This document shows, piece by piece, positions 1-14,500 of a stretch of 64,000 nucleotides of DNA. Source of the stretch: Adineta vaga (lineage: Eukaryota > Rotifera); the NCBI GenBank assembly GCA_021613535.1, contig CP075495.1, forward strand, positions 11,160,001-11,224,000. The letters run 5' to 3'. The notes under the pieces were generated by a model. The model was not told the origin of the DNA and did not search any database. It saw only the letters and a program-made list of their open reading frames with translations. Numbering within the stretch: position 1 is the first letter of the stretch; the number at the start of each line of letters is the position of its first letter. The translations under genes and the position numbers were made by a program.

Positions 1-180
1 GACCAATTCTGTTCGTTAAGAACAAAATATACGAAACAGACAACAACGACGACGACAAGAATAAAAAAACCAAACAGACCAGAAATACACACACACAACA
101 TTTAATTTTTATTTATTTTTGTCTTTTTTTATTATTATTAATCTTAATATTAAAATTCAACTTTTCGGTACTTGTTTCTT

Positions 181-3100
181 TCAAACTTTCTTGGGCCCAT
201 ATTCAATAGCGGCATCATCCCATTCTAATTGATGATCGATTTTTCTTGGATCTTTTGAATGAGGCTGATAATCTTCTTCATCATCTTCTGATGAATATTC
301 ATTACGATTTTGACCATCATTTTGATATTCATCATCATCATCATCCGAACTTGAAGCTGGATACGTATTTCTTGTTTGTTCAATATTATGAATATTCACT
401 TGTGGAACGGATTTCTATGATAAACAAAACAAAATCAAAATTGAATAGAATTATTAAGAAAATCAATTCACTTTTGTTTCATCTAATGGATTAACAGTTA
501 TATTAAGTCCAATATCATCTTCCCATTCCATTTGTGAATGCATATCATCGGTTGTATTTGTTGATGGATGATGTTGTCGGTTATTTGAACGCATACGAAC
601 AACAAGATAAAGAACAAGTACACCAACAAGACCGATTGATCCACAAATAACAACAGCAATAGGCAAGTCTAAAATGAATTCAAATTATTAATTAATCTTG
701 TTATTTATCTTATCTTGAACTTTTTCTATTAACTTAAGCTCATCTGTCTTCTCATGATAATTGTCTTCTTTTTGATGGCTTGTGTAATCGATTTGTATTA
801 TTTTCTTTCTTATCACTTGTTGTTCTTACTAGTCAGTTAACGTAACTTTTGCTTCTGTTTATTATAAAGAATATATGTAAATTGAGCAATTATATAGTAA
901 ATAATGAGAAAAACACGGAGAAAAAAAGAAGACAAGATTGTAAACTCACTGTGAAGTAAAAGTTCATCACCTGGTGATGCTCTTTGCATCCTATATGATG
1001 ACAATAATGACAAGAATGCTAATTGATTATACATGTACGATGGGGAAATAGTTCAACGATTCTTTCTGATATATATCACAGCATATATGCAACAAATTGA
1101 CCATCAAGGATAGTTTACTGTGATGTGTAAAACATCTGTCATTTTACTTTTACTCAAGGTCAACAATGCCATTGACCGATTGATTTCTTTAACAGTAGAG
1201 AAAAAAAAAAGTTCATGTGAACTTACTTAGTGCTGGTGGAAGAAACATGGTAATAAAGTTTCGTTGTCAATAAAACAAGATAAAAAAAGAAAGAAGTCGT
1301 TTGGACGAAAGTTGTTGTGTTAGCTATCACTCTCTAAGTCGTTGTCGTCGATAATGATAATGACAGCGGTTGAAAGTCTGTTTGACGTTGTAGGACAGGG
1401 AGAGAGAGAGAGAGAACAGAGATTCTTGACGACAGCGAAGAGAAAAAGAAGAGAAAAAAAATGCCGGCCAGCGATGAGATGTACGAGAGCGCGAACACAC
1501 ATATACGCCCAGTCAGACAGCAGATAATTTTACAATAGAGTTACACTCATTTTTCTCCTTTTTTCCTTCTTCTACGCATTAACTCGAGAGATGATTAGAA
1601 GCAGAAACGAATAGAGAAAAAACGGCGCAGCAGGGAAAGAAACTTTTTTCCTTCTGCTGCTATTTTTTTCCTTCTCTGTACGATGATAAAAAGAAGAACA
1701 ATCTAAATGATTCATCCAATAATCTCGTTCTTGATTCAATGTCTAGTCTAGATTTGCCTGTTTCGATTAATAATATATGTGAGCAGTCACATCTGTTTGT
1801 GTTCAATCACTCTCTTGGATCTTTTTGTAAATAGAAAATCATCAGTTTATATTGAACAATGACAACGATATAAGACAACAACAAAAAATCCTATTAACAT
1901 TACTACAAAAAAAGACAACAACAGAAGACTTTTATGTCTTTTTCTCCTTTCCGTTTTGCTTATTCATTGACGTTTCTCATTTGCTTGTTTTACTAGAAGA
2001 TATATGTCCTTCGATATCGACTGTATAAGCATAAATATAAACACAACAGAAATCATCTTCTAGCCTCTAAGAACTATAAGTTAATGGAATACCACGAGCA
2101 AAGTATTAGACGATACAATCATCACTCTTTCTCCCACTTTGTTCGTCTTTACAGCCGTTAGTCAATAATAACATTATCAAGCAATGATGACGACAGATAT
2201 CTACTGATATAAAAGATTCTTTTATCGATGATCTGTGTGTTGTTTTTTTTCGCCTACTTGGTTAACTATATTCCTGAGAATGATACACATGTTAGAGATA
2301 CAGTCTATCTTTTGATTACAGTACTTCATCAATCAAATTTGTCTTTCTGTCTCTTTATCTACTGAATTAATTTACCTGATACACTTCGTTTGGTTGTATA
2401 GATATCTTCATCAACATCGATCAGATTTTCATTGATGCCATCATTGCTGACTACAAATTTATTCGATAAAGCAGCAGCAACTGGAGCTGGTAGAGCTATT
2501 TGTTTTTCCACATGAATCTATTTGCATAAAAAGAAAGAAAGAAACAACGAGTAAAAATATCAATGAATACGGAGGAAAAAACGGAATTATACTCGAACGC
2601 GAATTTCATTTGTTACAACACGATCATAAACACCATTGCATACAAGTGTAAATGCTCGATCAACATATGTAACTGGATTTCTTGAAATATAAGCAATTTG
2701 TCGAAGTAAATATTGGTAGGCATCAATCGATCCGATACCTAATTTGTAAAACAAAACAAAAGTATTTCATTTAAATGAAATCATTTTACATACCAGTAAT
2801 TACGGCACCTTCCGTAGTAATTGTATGATCAAGATTTTCATCTTTTGGTATAATTAGTTGTTCACTATTTGATAGAGCTGGTTTTGCTCGTAAACTGCAA
2901 TCACTTATATCACCTGTTGTACATAAAAACAAAAGTAACAAATCACATTGTTTAGAAGAAGAAAAAATATGATTTGTACCTTGATTTCGTTTGATTGCAT
3001 TTGTATAGATCGATAAATTTCGGTATAAATAAATACCTTGATTCATAGCTTTTTCTGGTACAACATAACTTGTATCAGATTTCAATTCAATTTTAGTGGG

Positions 3101-6100
3101 TATTTTTGGAGCAATAATTGATACTTGTCGAGTAAATGTAGGTAAATCATTTGTATGTCCTTCTCCCGAACATTTTACTCGTGTATTAATTGATACAGTT
3201 CTTTGACCCTGTGGACCAAGTGGTTGGAATGTATTACGATAGACAACATGTTTTAATAATTTTGCATAGGCTTCTGTATTATCTGTACGTATTATCCACA
3301 TTGAACGATTGACATTACTCATAAATTCCTATGGAAATCAATATTTCGTATGTATATCTACACCATTTGATGATATAAATAAGTTCTACTTACAATACCA
3401 GCTTCTTTTTGAACATCAGGAATATCAAGATATTGTTGACAATCTCGAATACAATTGGATGAACGTGGTAATTCTTCTTTTTGTGTAATAATAAGTCCAG
3501 ATAATTGACCGCGAAAATGTTGAACTAATCGCGATGCTCGTGCTGAAAAGAAATAAAACGATTATAGAGTAGGTAATTATACTATACATCTATTGATTTG
3601 TACTTAGAAGTTATAATTATCATAGTCATCATCATCATCATCATCAAATTCACATTTTCATTATTGAAATCGATTCTCACCTGTACGAATTTTTTATTTT
3701 ATAAGGATAAAAACTACGATATTTATATACAAACGATACAAAATATTCGAAATAATTTCAATAAGTAGTTTTATGTAGCACAGTATGTGTCTAACCTATC
3801 TGAAAGGGCAAGGTTTTGTTCTAATCGTCTGAATCTTAATGATACATGAATCTGTAAACAAGAACTGAACTTGACCTTATAATATTTCATTAGCACACTA
3901 TATTAAACATCCTGTTGAGAAAGATTAACAAATATAGATCTACTCAAATTTCATATATCTATATATCTCGATTGTACTTACCGTGCCAACAGGCGCCCAA
4001 TGCAAAGATTGTATCTTGTGTTCCGGGAATTTCACTTAATGGAAGATCTTCAATAATTCGGAATGTATCTTTTGTTGGAACAACTAAACGCTCATCAATA
4101 TATAAATCAATCTGAAATGAGAAAAAAATAGGAGAAGAAGAGATCAAAACATCGTTCATTACTTTATCAGGATAGTTAACAAGAAATTTATATGAATGCC
4201 ATTTATTATCGTTAATTTCAGAAATTTTCCATATCCATTCGGATGCATATTTTATTTGAGATTTAGATGATAATGGTCCTTTACGAATTAATAATTTTAA
4301 ATAATTATTTTGGATAAATAAAGCTGTATGATGACGATTTTTCACTAAAAACATATATTTATTCTCAATTAGTATAGCATTCTATAAGTGAATTTAACTT
4401 ACATTTTTCATCACTTTTACAAAAAACATGTTCTTTCTCGTTGCCGTTGTTGTTGTTATTATGATTACCGTCATTGGCATGTTTCATCCACATCTGAATG
4501 GTAAATTCATTATTTAAATGGCCAGAAAATTGAGAGTGATTAACAGTTAATGCTTGATTATAACCATTAAAGGTCATTATTTTCGACGAAGGTATTCCAT
4601 TTGTATGACCATCTTTTTCTAATAAGATATATTCACGATCAGTTGATGCTAAAATAAAATATTTTATGTTTTTCTTCTTCATTCATTTCTCCTGGAAAAT
4701 ACATACAACATTGATCGAGTTTACAGCCACTATCCAATCCATTACTATGTAATTCAACAGTTCCAACAATATCTTCAACATTGCACGATTCAACACATGT
4801 ATTCACATTAACACTATCAAAGAGATGAATATGATCAGACTGAACAATTAATTCTGATGGTGCATTGTCTAAAAAACAGAAGATTCAATTCATTTTTGAA
4901 CAATGTTTGTTTTTGTAAGTTTTATACCATTGATATTTGGTTTACATGATTTAATAATTTTAAAAGTTACTCGAGCTGGTTGACTAACTTTTCTTGAATT
5001 ATCACTTGCTGGAAAACAATCAATAGCAATAACTTCAAAGTCATATTGATCAGTATCTAAAGGTTTAGTAATCGAAATTGAACCATTTGAATCGATTGCA
5101 AATGGAACATTAGATGTAATAATTTCATAACCACAAACACGATGATCAACATTTGCACAATCATCATCAGTTGCTTCGATCTAAATCAAAGCATTTAATA
5201 CAAAAACTATTTGTTTCTATATTGGAGTACAAAGGAAGGAAAGTTGCTTGGTATGCTTATCTTTTCTTTCCATCAAAACATGTCTTATTCATATTTATTT
5301 TAACCATTGTTCTGCGTGTCGAAAATCCACTATAGATTAAGAAAAATAATTACAGTAGTATTTTTCTATTCATTTTTCGCTCTTTTCTTTCGATGATAAA
5401 ATTAGAAGAGAAACTTTATTTTTTTAACTTACACGACACGATGATGCATCACAAGTTTCATCTTGATGTAATTTAAATAAATAATTGCTATGTGTGAATA
5501 CTGGTGCATATTCATTAACATCATCAACAGTAATTATTAATGCTGATCTAGAAAAAAAAAGGGAGATGAATCATTACGTTTTCTTGCGTATTTTTATTTT
5601 TCTCGATATTTATTTGTTCGCAGTCATTCAGACGATCCGACACAATATCCCTCGAGGTAAACTACCTTTAAATACAAAATTTTTGCCTATCTACCTTTCT
5701 GAATAACGACGTTTTTCTGTTGCTGCACAATCGTATGCACGGATAAATAAACGATGAATTTGTTTTATTTCACAATCAAGTGGATCAGTATTTGATTTCA
5801 ATTGTATAACAGGTTGATTATTAAGAATTTCAACCGTAAATGGAATGCTTTGAGTTATTTCAGCAAGAATATCATCATGTTTATATAATGATAATTCATA
5901 ACCGCAAATTTTACCTTTGGTAAATATAAAGGAAAGAAAATTAAAGTAAATAAACACTTGAAAAATCGATTGATCAACAAACCATTCACAGTTTTCGAAG
6001 GATCAGCATCAGATGCAGAGAGGCGAGGTTGAAGTTGAACAATACGTTCATTTTCTTTGACATGACCAACATAAAGATTAGCAGAAAGTACTGGATCGAA

Positions 6101-6263
6101 TAGATTCGGTTTTGCCCTTGGAGATTTCGTTTCTGTTGACACTTGTTGTGTATTTGTCAAGGCTATTTAATCGATAAAGAACGAAAAAATATGGATATAA
6201 CCTTGGAATGAAAACAAAATTAATCTTACCGATAAAAACCACAAGAATAATCGACCAAATCAT
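181..6263 (-). CDS. CLSTN: Calsyntenin (cadherin-related neuronal transmembrane protein)
   Basis: About 16 exons joined in frame give roughly 950 residues, the usual size of calsyntenins. The start ATG (6263) opens a hydrophobic signal peptide (MIWSIILVVFIG). Two cadherin repeats follow (about 6160-4930), then a LamG-type domain (about 4690-3980), the conserved calsyntenin ectodomain (3540-2375), one membrane helix (AVVICGSIGLVGVLVLYLVV, about 655-595) and an acidic tail. The tail carries MEWEDDIGLNITVNP and, near the end, QLEWDDAAIEYGPKKV. These match the two kinesin-light-chain-binding WDD motifs of calsyntenins, which act in cargo transport and synapse adhesion. A 1.7 kb intron (672-2374) precedes the membrane exon, and the join there is in frame (SVS-D-LPIAVV). 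No broken frame was found. The family assignment is firm; neuronal function is inferred from it. Confidence 0.93.
672..2374 (-). other. Long intron of the calsyntenin gene
   Basis: This 1.7 kb stretch separates the last ectodomain exon from the membrane-helix exon. It is AT-rich, with purine/pyrimidine tracts and a (GA)n run at 1398-1415. No exon is needed here, because the flanking exons join in frame directly. A spliceable-looking 41-base segment at 950-990 would shift the frame. No other gene was seen. Confidence 0.7.
1398..1415. repeat. (GA)n microsatellite
   Basis: A run of about nine GA units inside the long calsyntenin intron, with no evident function. Confidence 0.9.
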
Positions 6264-6913
6264 TGATATTGATCGTTTGTCTTTGAATATCTGTAAAAAC
6301 GAATAAATGACTAGCTTTATAAATGAAACATTAGTATTATTAATATATTTTCTTTTTCTCTTTTTTTTTCTTCAAAAAAAAAACGCAAGAAGTAACACGG
6401 TGATGACAAAGTATGAAAATGGTAGACAAACTACCATTTTTTTACTCTTACTTGTAATGTAACGAGAGTAAGAGAGCGAACGAGAAAGAAAAAAGAGAGA
6501 ATAAGCTCGATTTTTTTCATGGCTCATTCCTTGCATTTGTCGACTTTCTCGTCGTTTTTCTCCTTTCCTTTCACTTCTTTCGCGTCGATTTTTTTTTTGA
6601 ATTCTGTATGAGATGTATACCATTGTAGGCTTTGTGCTTAGTATTTTTCCTATCGATCCTCTTTTTATTCTTTACATACTTGCATATAAATATATATTTT
6701 CTATACTCTTCATGTCACCAAGAATAGCAAAAGTGAGTGAGAGGATAAGAAAGAGAAAAAGATCCATGTACTATCATTACAATCAATGGTCTTGCCTTCC
6801 AGCTAACGCCATATTGAGAACATAGAAAAGTCAAATCTGTTTCTCTCTTTTTTATTTATATTTCGTATACAATATAACAATTCGAAAAAAAAGCAAATGA
6901 AAGTTCTAGAAAA
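6264..6913. other. Intergenic region upstream of calsyntenin
   Basis: About 650 bp lies between the calsyntenin start and the JADE stop, both genes on the minus strand. It should hold the calsyntenin promoter and 5' UTR and the JADE 3' UTR. It is rich in T and A/G homopolymer tracts. No convincing ORF or promoter motif can be named. Confidence 0.6.
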
Positions 6914-9900
6914 TTAATTAAAAGATCCAGTAACACATGTAACAACATTTCCATGAGAAGTGTAGGATGTTTTTGTAAATTGAAATGATGAAGTTTTCCG
7001 TGTTGATTCGAGATTATCGTCATCATCAGATACATTCGAATAATCTGTTGATGATGAAAGATTTGTATTTGAGATTGCTAAAACATTTGCTTCTTCAAGA
7101 AGATCTTTAGATAATAAAATCATTTGTCCCTCGTTTGTTGTACGAATAAGATATGTTTTATCTAATTGCAAATTATGTCGATAGCTGGATTCTAATGAAA
7201 CTCGACATCTTTTAGCTTTTTCAATCGTTTGGTATCGTTCGGTTGAATAAAAAAGTTTCCGACGATGTCGTTTAACTAGTTTCAATTGATTTGCATCTTC
7301 ATGGTCATTTTTACCATGACATGTAGGTGATGTTGATGATGATTGAGAGTGATGACGACGGCGACGATGATGGGAAGAACTTGAAGATGTGAAAGTTTTT
7401 TTTAATGAATCTAAACGTTGAGTGAGAATTGATGAGGAAGAAGATGCTGAGTGTGAATTTAATATTGTTTTCGATCGATTTTGAAGCTAAATATTCAAAT
7501 AAACGAATACACATATAAATATATATATATATATATAATTCTTGTTTACTACTTTTAAATGTTAGCCCTTAGTTAGGAAATAACAAAAATGTCCTTGCTT
7601 AGAATTCTTTCATCTTCAGACATGAACATTTTAAATCAATGCAAAAAAGAAGCTGCGAAACACATTTGAAATATTTTTCTTTTAACTCTTCATAAATAAA
7701 ACAAAGTGTTTGAGTATCTCAAATGCACTTTGAAATTATTTTGATTTATTTATCGAATCCAATGATTTTTGAGGATTTCGCTATAGACATGTGATTGTCC
7801 ATTAACAAATATAATATCTCGAAAGAATAGAATGATTACTGTCATATCAATCTGGTTAACATCGGCTTATTACAAAAAGAAACAAACTCACGAACTTGTC
7901 AACAAATAATAATTTAGAAAATCTTACGTACATATTGTGACATTTTACAATGATAATCTTTGTAAGAAAGATTTTGTCAAATAAATTGATTAGAGTACCG
8001 TTTTCTATCCGAAATTTTGTCTCATTTTTTTTTGTTTAAGAAAACTATTTGACATTTGAATATATTACCAAATGAAAAACATACACATATTTTTTTGATT
8101 GATGATTATTACTCGAATAAAACCCAGTATGACAGTTTTGTTTATTTCACCTATGATTTGTTTTTCTCTCTCAATATATCAAATGACAAAAATCTACCTG
8201 TTGCATAGTTTGTTTCATTTTTAGACATGCATTGATTTGTGCAATGAATAATTCAGCATTTTCACGTTGTTCCAGTACGAAATCAATACGTTTTATTAAA
8301 GGCATTGCTCGATTAAATTGTCGTTTATTAATCCAATATTCATAAATTTTTTTCGATAATATTTCATCGTAATCTTGTGGAGATTCTTCATGTAAATAAG
8401 ATGACGATATAAACGTTGAAAATTTCTTATAACATTCATTCATCCATTGTTCAGTTCTGAATCGATCGCGTTGATAAATAGTTAAGGGAATTGTCGAAGG
8501 TACTGATGATGAACATGAGGAATCATCCTCGTTATCTTTATGAGATTGATAGATGAGTGGTTCTTGTTCGGAACGTTTTCGAGCTTCATCAGAGTGTTTT
8601 AAACAATAAGCATTAAATTGTGAACGAGATGTTGATGATTCTCTTGAAGTTGTTTGTTGAATATCAAGAAAATAACCAGCAGCAAGGCCACAAGTAACCT
8701 TAAAATAGAAACAATAACATTACAGAATTAATGATCAACTTCAATTTTATTCAATGTAATGAAAAAAAAGAAAGAAAGAAAGAAAGAAAGACAAATCATC
8801 TCCTTGGTTCTATTTTCTTCCCTATATTTGTTTGGTTTCATTAGTCTTTATAGACAGAGATCTACTCTATTTCATCATGAAACCATAATACTATCTATTG
8901 GGATTGATTACATCTTCGTTTTTATAACATCTCTATGTCTTCATCTGATTACATCGAACAAGAATGAGTACATACATGAAAGGGTGTTCGACAATTTTTA
9001 TGTGCACATTGTACACAAGCACCTTCTAATGTTGAACAAATGACACAACGAAGTGACCAACGAGCATGAGAGATTTTATCCAGATATAAAACTGGTTCCT
9101 ATTCAAATAGAAAAGATAAGTTTATCTAGTTATTATATCAACACTCATGTCATCGTACCATTTTGGCGTAATCAACAAATTTCAATTCAGGTAACCAGAG
9201 TGCACATGTTAAATGACACCAAATTGTTCCACTTGCAGTACATTTCATTGGACCGCCAAGTCTAAAAAAAGGACGCAAATTTTTTGTATATTAGTAAATG
9301 AATATAAATTACTTTGGACAAAGAATACATGAAGGTCGCGTAAGATAGAGCACGGGCGACAAAGCCATGTTCCACTTGGTACAAAAGAAATTCCATAGCA
9401 ATTTTGATGAACACAACAATTACAACGTTCACAAAAAACCATTTCATTTCCGTCATCAGCATCGGGTAATAAACATATATCACAGACAATATCTTCATCT
9501 TCACATGATTTTTGTTTTAAATACGAACGAATTTTTTCCGCCGTTGAAAATTCTAAGATAATAATTGCATTTTCAAATTCTTCTTCAGTTACAATTCGTT
9601 TGTCTAAATAGAAAATTCAAATGAACATAAAAACATAAATCAATTTTTATACTTCGAATTTGATTCGATTGATTCAATTCTTGAAGAAATTTTACATCAT
9701 TATCATCGATATCATAATCTAATTCATGCACGACTGTTTTCATGATCAATTGTGTTGTATCTCTACATGAATAGAAAAATTCATCAAAACGATTGTTGTA
9801 TTTTTTGGACATATTCATAAAATCTTATCAATAAAATCAGATAACATACGTTGGTTGATCAATTTCATCTTTATGATTCAATTTACATTTCTTTCGTTCA

Positions 9901-10387
9901 GATGTTTTAGATAATTTTCTATACGATGTTAATTGTTTGATATGATCTGATGATGATAAATTGACAGGCATTGCTAATTTATACCATTCAGGTTCTCGAT
10001 CAGTAACTGACCAATACGATGATTTGGAATTTGCTTTTGATGTTGTAGTAAAAACGAGATTATCGGAAGAAGGTGTTGAAGAACATTTTTCTATTTGTTG
10101 ATCATTATTTGCATCTAATTCATCAGTGTTGATATGGCCATTTTCATGAAGAATAGTTGTTGTTAATGAACTCGGTCGCATAGATGATTGAGGATTCTAT
10201 AAAAGCAATTTATCAAAAAAGATTTCATAAAATCTGTATATTTTACTGTTCGACGTCGTTGTGATCGTCGGTTCGTTGATGAAGTTTTTGATAGTTTAAT
10301 TCTTATTTTAAGTCCATCATTTGATGAGGATGCTGAGGATGATATTGATAATGGTGAAGGTATATTAAGATTACTTGTCTCCGTCAT
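6914..10387 (-). CDS. JADE: JADE-family PHD-finger protein (histone acetyltransferase scaffold)
   Basis: In order, the exons encode a Ser/basic N-terminus (ATG at 10387), an enhancer-of-polycomb-like region ([19 protein letters not shown], about 10015), and a first PHD finger ([12 protein letters not shown], then [17 protein letters not shown] and WLCRPCS, about 9500-9345). A second, extended PHD finger follows ([38 protein letters not shown], about 9255-8680), then a helical region and a Ser/basic tail. This order is typical of JADE proteins, which tether the HBO1 acetyltransferase complex to histone H3 tails. The frame breaks between CRPCS and the expected [11 protein letters not shown] near 9340: the exon reads correctly only if one base is restored. 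All other joins are in frame. BRPF proteins are the alternative, but the N-terminal region and short C-terminus favour JADE. Confidence 0.85.
7487..8195 (-). other. Intron of the JADE gene
   Basis: A 0.7 kb AT-rich intron between the helical exon (KMKQTMQQ) and the Ser/basic C-terminal exon (LQNRSKT). It contains a (TA)n run near 7515-7537 and no ORF that resembles a gene. Confidence 0.6.
8762..8790. repeat. (GAAA)n microsatellite
   Basis: Six or so GAAA units at the edge of an intron of the JADE gene. Confidence 0.85.
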
Positions 10388-11592
10388 TTTGTTTTCTATT
10401 AGAACAAACAATTCATCTTCAAAAAGCAATTTTGTTTATCTTCTTTAAAAACACAAACTTTTGTTTTAATCACAGATTGCCAAATGTATGTAAATATAAA
10501 TAGATTAGAAAGCAATAAAAAGTGAGAAATAATTGATGTGATAATAACATGGATAAAAATATTCTATTGAATTAAAACAAAGGAACTAAAAATCTGAAAT
10601 GAAATGTAAAATTATGTTTTGTTTCTCGATTATGTAAATAAAAATCATTCGTAGCGATGATTGATGTTCTAAACTTTATATTTGTATGAATCATGTTTAA
10701 GGTAACAAAATTCCTCTGTAAATATCAAAGTAAAAGCAAGGCAAATTTTGAAATTTATTGGTTAAGATTTAATTCTTGAGTATTATTCTAGAAATCATGA
10801 GACATGATTGTTAATATTAATTCACGAAATTAACAGCTGTATTTATTACGATAGATGTGGAGACAAATTTAACATTTTTTAACTGATGATTTTGAACTCT
10901 ATTATCTTTTCGTGATTAACAAAACATTTGCTATTAGATGCATGCTGAATACGTTTATTTCATGTTTATATTACAACAATTGAGATATAGAACAAATAGT
11001 TCATTGAATTGCTATTCAGTTTTAATATTCATTCACTATGCACACTGTTACATGATATGAAAAATGATTGTCTTACCTGGCTCTCTGATAGATAAAGAAT
11101 AATGTTAGTATTTCATACTCAATGTAATATTAGAAAGAAATAGTGTAAGTGCAAACAATCTTTTTCTTGAATGAGATGTGATTTAAAAGAATTAATTGAT
11201 ATCTATCAGTAGTTCATTGTTATAAAGTTTTATTTCTAAATTCTAATGAATTAAATTCCATTCTACTATCTTACTTCTAACATTTGTCTAATTCTCAACA
11301 ATCCAAAGCTCAAATAACACACCATTTATTTTTGTATTATATTCGTTGACGATGATGATCATTTCCAGATGATGTTATATAAATGTTTCATTGATCATAA
11401 CTCTACCAAATCGATATAATCTAGAATTATAATTAATTTTATTCAACAATTCTCTTTTGTTTTATATAATCCTTTTTTCAAAACTAGGTCGAAAATATAT
11501 CTGACCAAGAAAATAAAATAAAGACTTTTACTTTAGTCAACATACACACAAACATATACATGTAGAGAAAAAGAGAAAGAAAAGAAAATGTT
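10388..11592. other. AT-rich intergenic region
   Basis: About 1.2 kb between the JADE start and the stop of the double-transposase gene. It is strongly AT-rich. No ORF, RNA gene or repeat family was recognised. It probably contains the JADE promoter. Confidence 0.6.
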
Positions 11593-14500
11593 TCATCTGA
11601 CTAGATTTGATTTTGTTACCATACAAGCGACTTGAATGATAAGATTTAGTTTGTCACTATTACAATTACTATCGTATTGATTAACTGTTGTTTGTAACCA
11701 TTGATAATGTTCATCTGTAAGAGAATTTTCGGATGAAATTAAGATGGTTCGTACAAGTGAAAGAACAAATTGAAATAATGATAAGGATTGAGATTGTAGA
11801 AGGATTAAGGATTGTTTTGATGGAGGATTCCATTGAATAATACTCATTGTTGATGATGGATGGTTTGATTGTGAACATGAAGAACGAAGACGTTTCGATG
11901 CATGTGGTTCATCATTTTCATCACTTGGACGTTTATCAGCTACCGATGGAACAATTGGAATATTACTCATCGTTTCATTGACATTTGTACTTTGCATTTG
12001 TTCTGATAACGAATGATTTGTTTCAACATTCTCAATAATTTCATCGGATAGTGATGAGATTGATGCTAAAAAGACAAAATTTAGTGTACAGAATATCGAG
12101 GATATCAATATATCTGAACTCATCGTTAAATTTCACACATACTCAGACTGACACCAACAATTACATTCACTATCATCTCCCTCTCTGATACCCAAAAAAA
12201 AATCGTTAATCTTTTGAAAACTAATCGAAATATTTACCATCATTATTTTTAATTTTAAGTATTTGTGTTGAATTTACATGTTCTTTTACATGACTAATAT
12301 CATTCAATAATTCATTCAATTGTTTAACATATTCATTCGATTTCATGTTCCATGCGTGAATTTTCTTTTTATTCATTTCTAATTTTCTTGTCATGAATTC
12401 TTCTTTTCTATTTATAACTAATTCAATATTTGCTTGTTGAAATGCTTGAAGACATTTTTCTTGAAATGTTTTATTTTCATCATCATCATCACGTTTTTCA
12501 TTGATTAATAAAGGCCAAATTTGTTCCAAATAATATTTGATATTTTGAACTGTACAATTCGAACCTTTTAATACATGTGTACGTTGTTCGTCTAATAATT
12601 TCTTTTTCCATAATTCACTCATTAAATTTGTTGAACGATTATTACGTACACGACGTTCGAATAAATATCGAAATGGTAATGTTCGTGTAAATGGATATCC
12701 AAATGGATAGATTTGATTTTGTTCAAGAAATGATAGAACTATGGAAGAAAGTACTGGTAAACGTGAACAAAGAATCAGAACTATTGGACAATAATCTGAA
12801 TTTGAAATCAAATTTGTTCTTCGATTAACGAACGATTGTTCAATCCATAATTGAAATATTTGTGGTGTTAAATGACCTAATTCATTATAAGCATTCTGTT
12901 TATCATTGATTGTATCATCATGAAGTGAATTAGGAAAAATAAAGAATGGTTCAGTAGATTGTCCATCATTTGAAAATGCATAGATAACAGTTACTTTTGG
13001 TGTTAAATTCATTGGACGTAATTCATTCCATTCTGGTAATTGTAATATTGTCGATTTTTTTGTTAATGGAAATTCGAATGTATCAATAGTCCATAATTGT
13101 GCCTAAGAAAAATACAAAATAATTCAACTAATAAACTTATCTTTTCATAAAAGAAAATCTCTTTACTTTTTCACAATTGATCTCTTTATCGAATAGATAT
13201 TGTTGAAAATCTTCATTCCATTGTTTATCATCAATGACTGATTCGTTATCTAATTGAATTTGATGAATATCTTCGAAAGCTCGCCAAAAAATTCCAGGTG
13301 ATTGCTGATCACAACTTCGAATTGAACCCATATTATTATTTCCACAGATATTCATCGAACGTTTTCGTGTAAATATACCAGTTAATTGATAGATTTCTCG
13401 AAGAAATAATTGTTTTGCACAAGACCAAAAATATAATGAACGTAAGTGACGTAACCAATCAATTGTTGATTTTGACTGCATAAATGTATTCAATTGTACG
13501 AGATGAGCACCAGTTATATACGATGAATTCATTTTATACGATAAACAATATTTGAAATAATCTAATTTCATTCCACCAAGAGATTTACTTGCACGTGATA
13601 TTGATATTTGTCGATTGATAATAAAAGAAAGAATTTCTTCTGGTTTAGAATCAACAGGTAGATCAGATATCATCGTTGTTGGAGGAGGTAACTTTGTTTT
13701 ACTACCTAGACAATAAAAATCAATAGAATATAACTTTCATTGTCTTACAATTTCAATGTGAAATATTTTACCTGTTTTAATCAGAATTTTCTTCTTTTTC
13801 TTTTTGGGTAATGAATTTTGTATTGGTGGTTGTAATGATTGTACATATTCTTGATCATTTGTTTTCCATAAGATAGTTTGATTGAATAATTTCATGATTT
13901 GATCATTTTGTTTCAAACTTCGTAATGAAAACCATAATGTGTAAATAATACGTTGGATATTGCCAGATGATTTTAAAAACATTTTATCAATTCGATTGGC
14001 TTCTGACCATTGTTTATCGAATAGAGTAAAGAATGGTACTAAGATATGTGTGTTATATGTATCAACATCAGTCGTTAGTAATTCTACATTGTATTTTTCA
14101 CAAGATGCTTGAAAATCTGGTGTTATAAGAGTGGTACGTGGATCGATGAGAAGAGCACTTTAAAAATAAAGAAAAACGAAATCAGTACTATTATGTACCA
14201 TGTTTATCATGGAAATTTATATCCTTTTTTTTCTTCTCGTTAAACTTATACTCTGAACATGATTTTCTTGTGTATCACTTTTCAAATCATATCTACCTAT
14301 TCTTGGTTATAAATGATGAAGAAAGAAACTCTTCCAGCCATTGTTGAACATATTCATATGTAATAACTCCAGTATTTGTTTCAATAATACGTGTAAATGT
14401 TGATGATGATGCATTGACTTTAACATATCGTCCTGGTTTACATATAATCAATTGATTCGAATATTTTCCACTTGGTGTTACAGCAAATATACAATGTAAA

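Noticed and set aside
950-990. A 41-base segment with good splice sites in the long calsyntenin intron
   Set aside because: Including it breaks the reading frame into the membrane-helix exon, whereas skipping it joins in frame.
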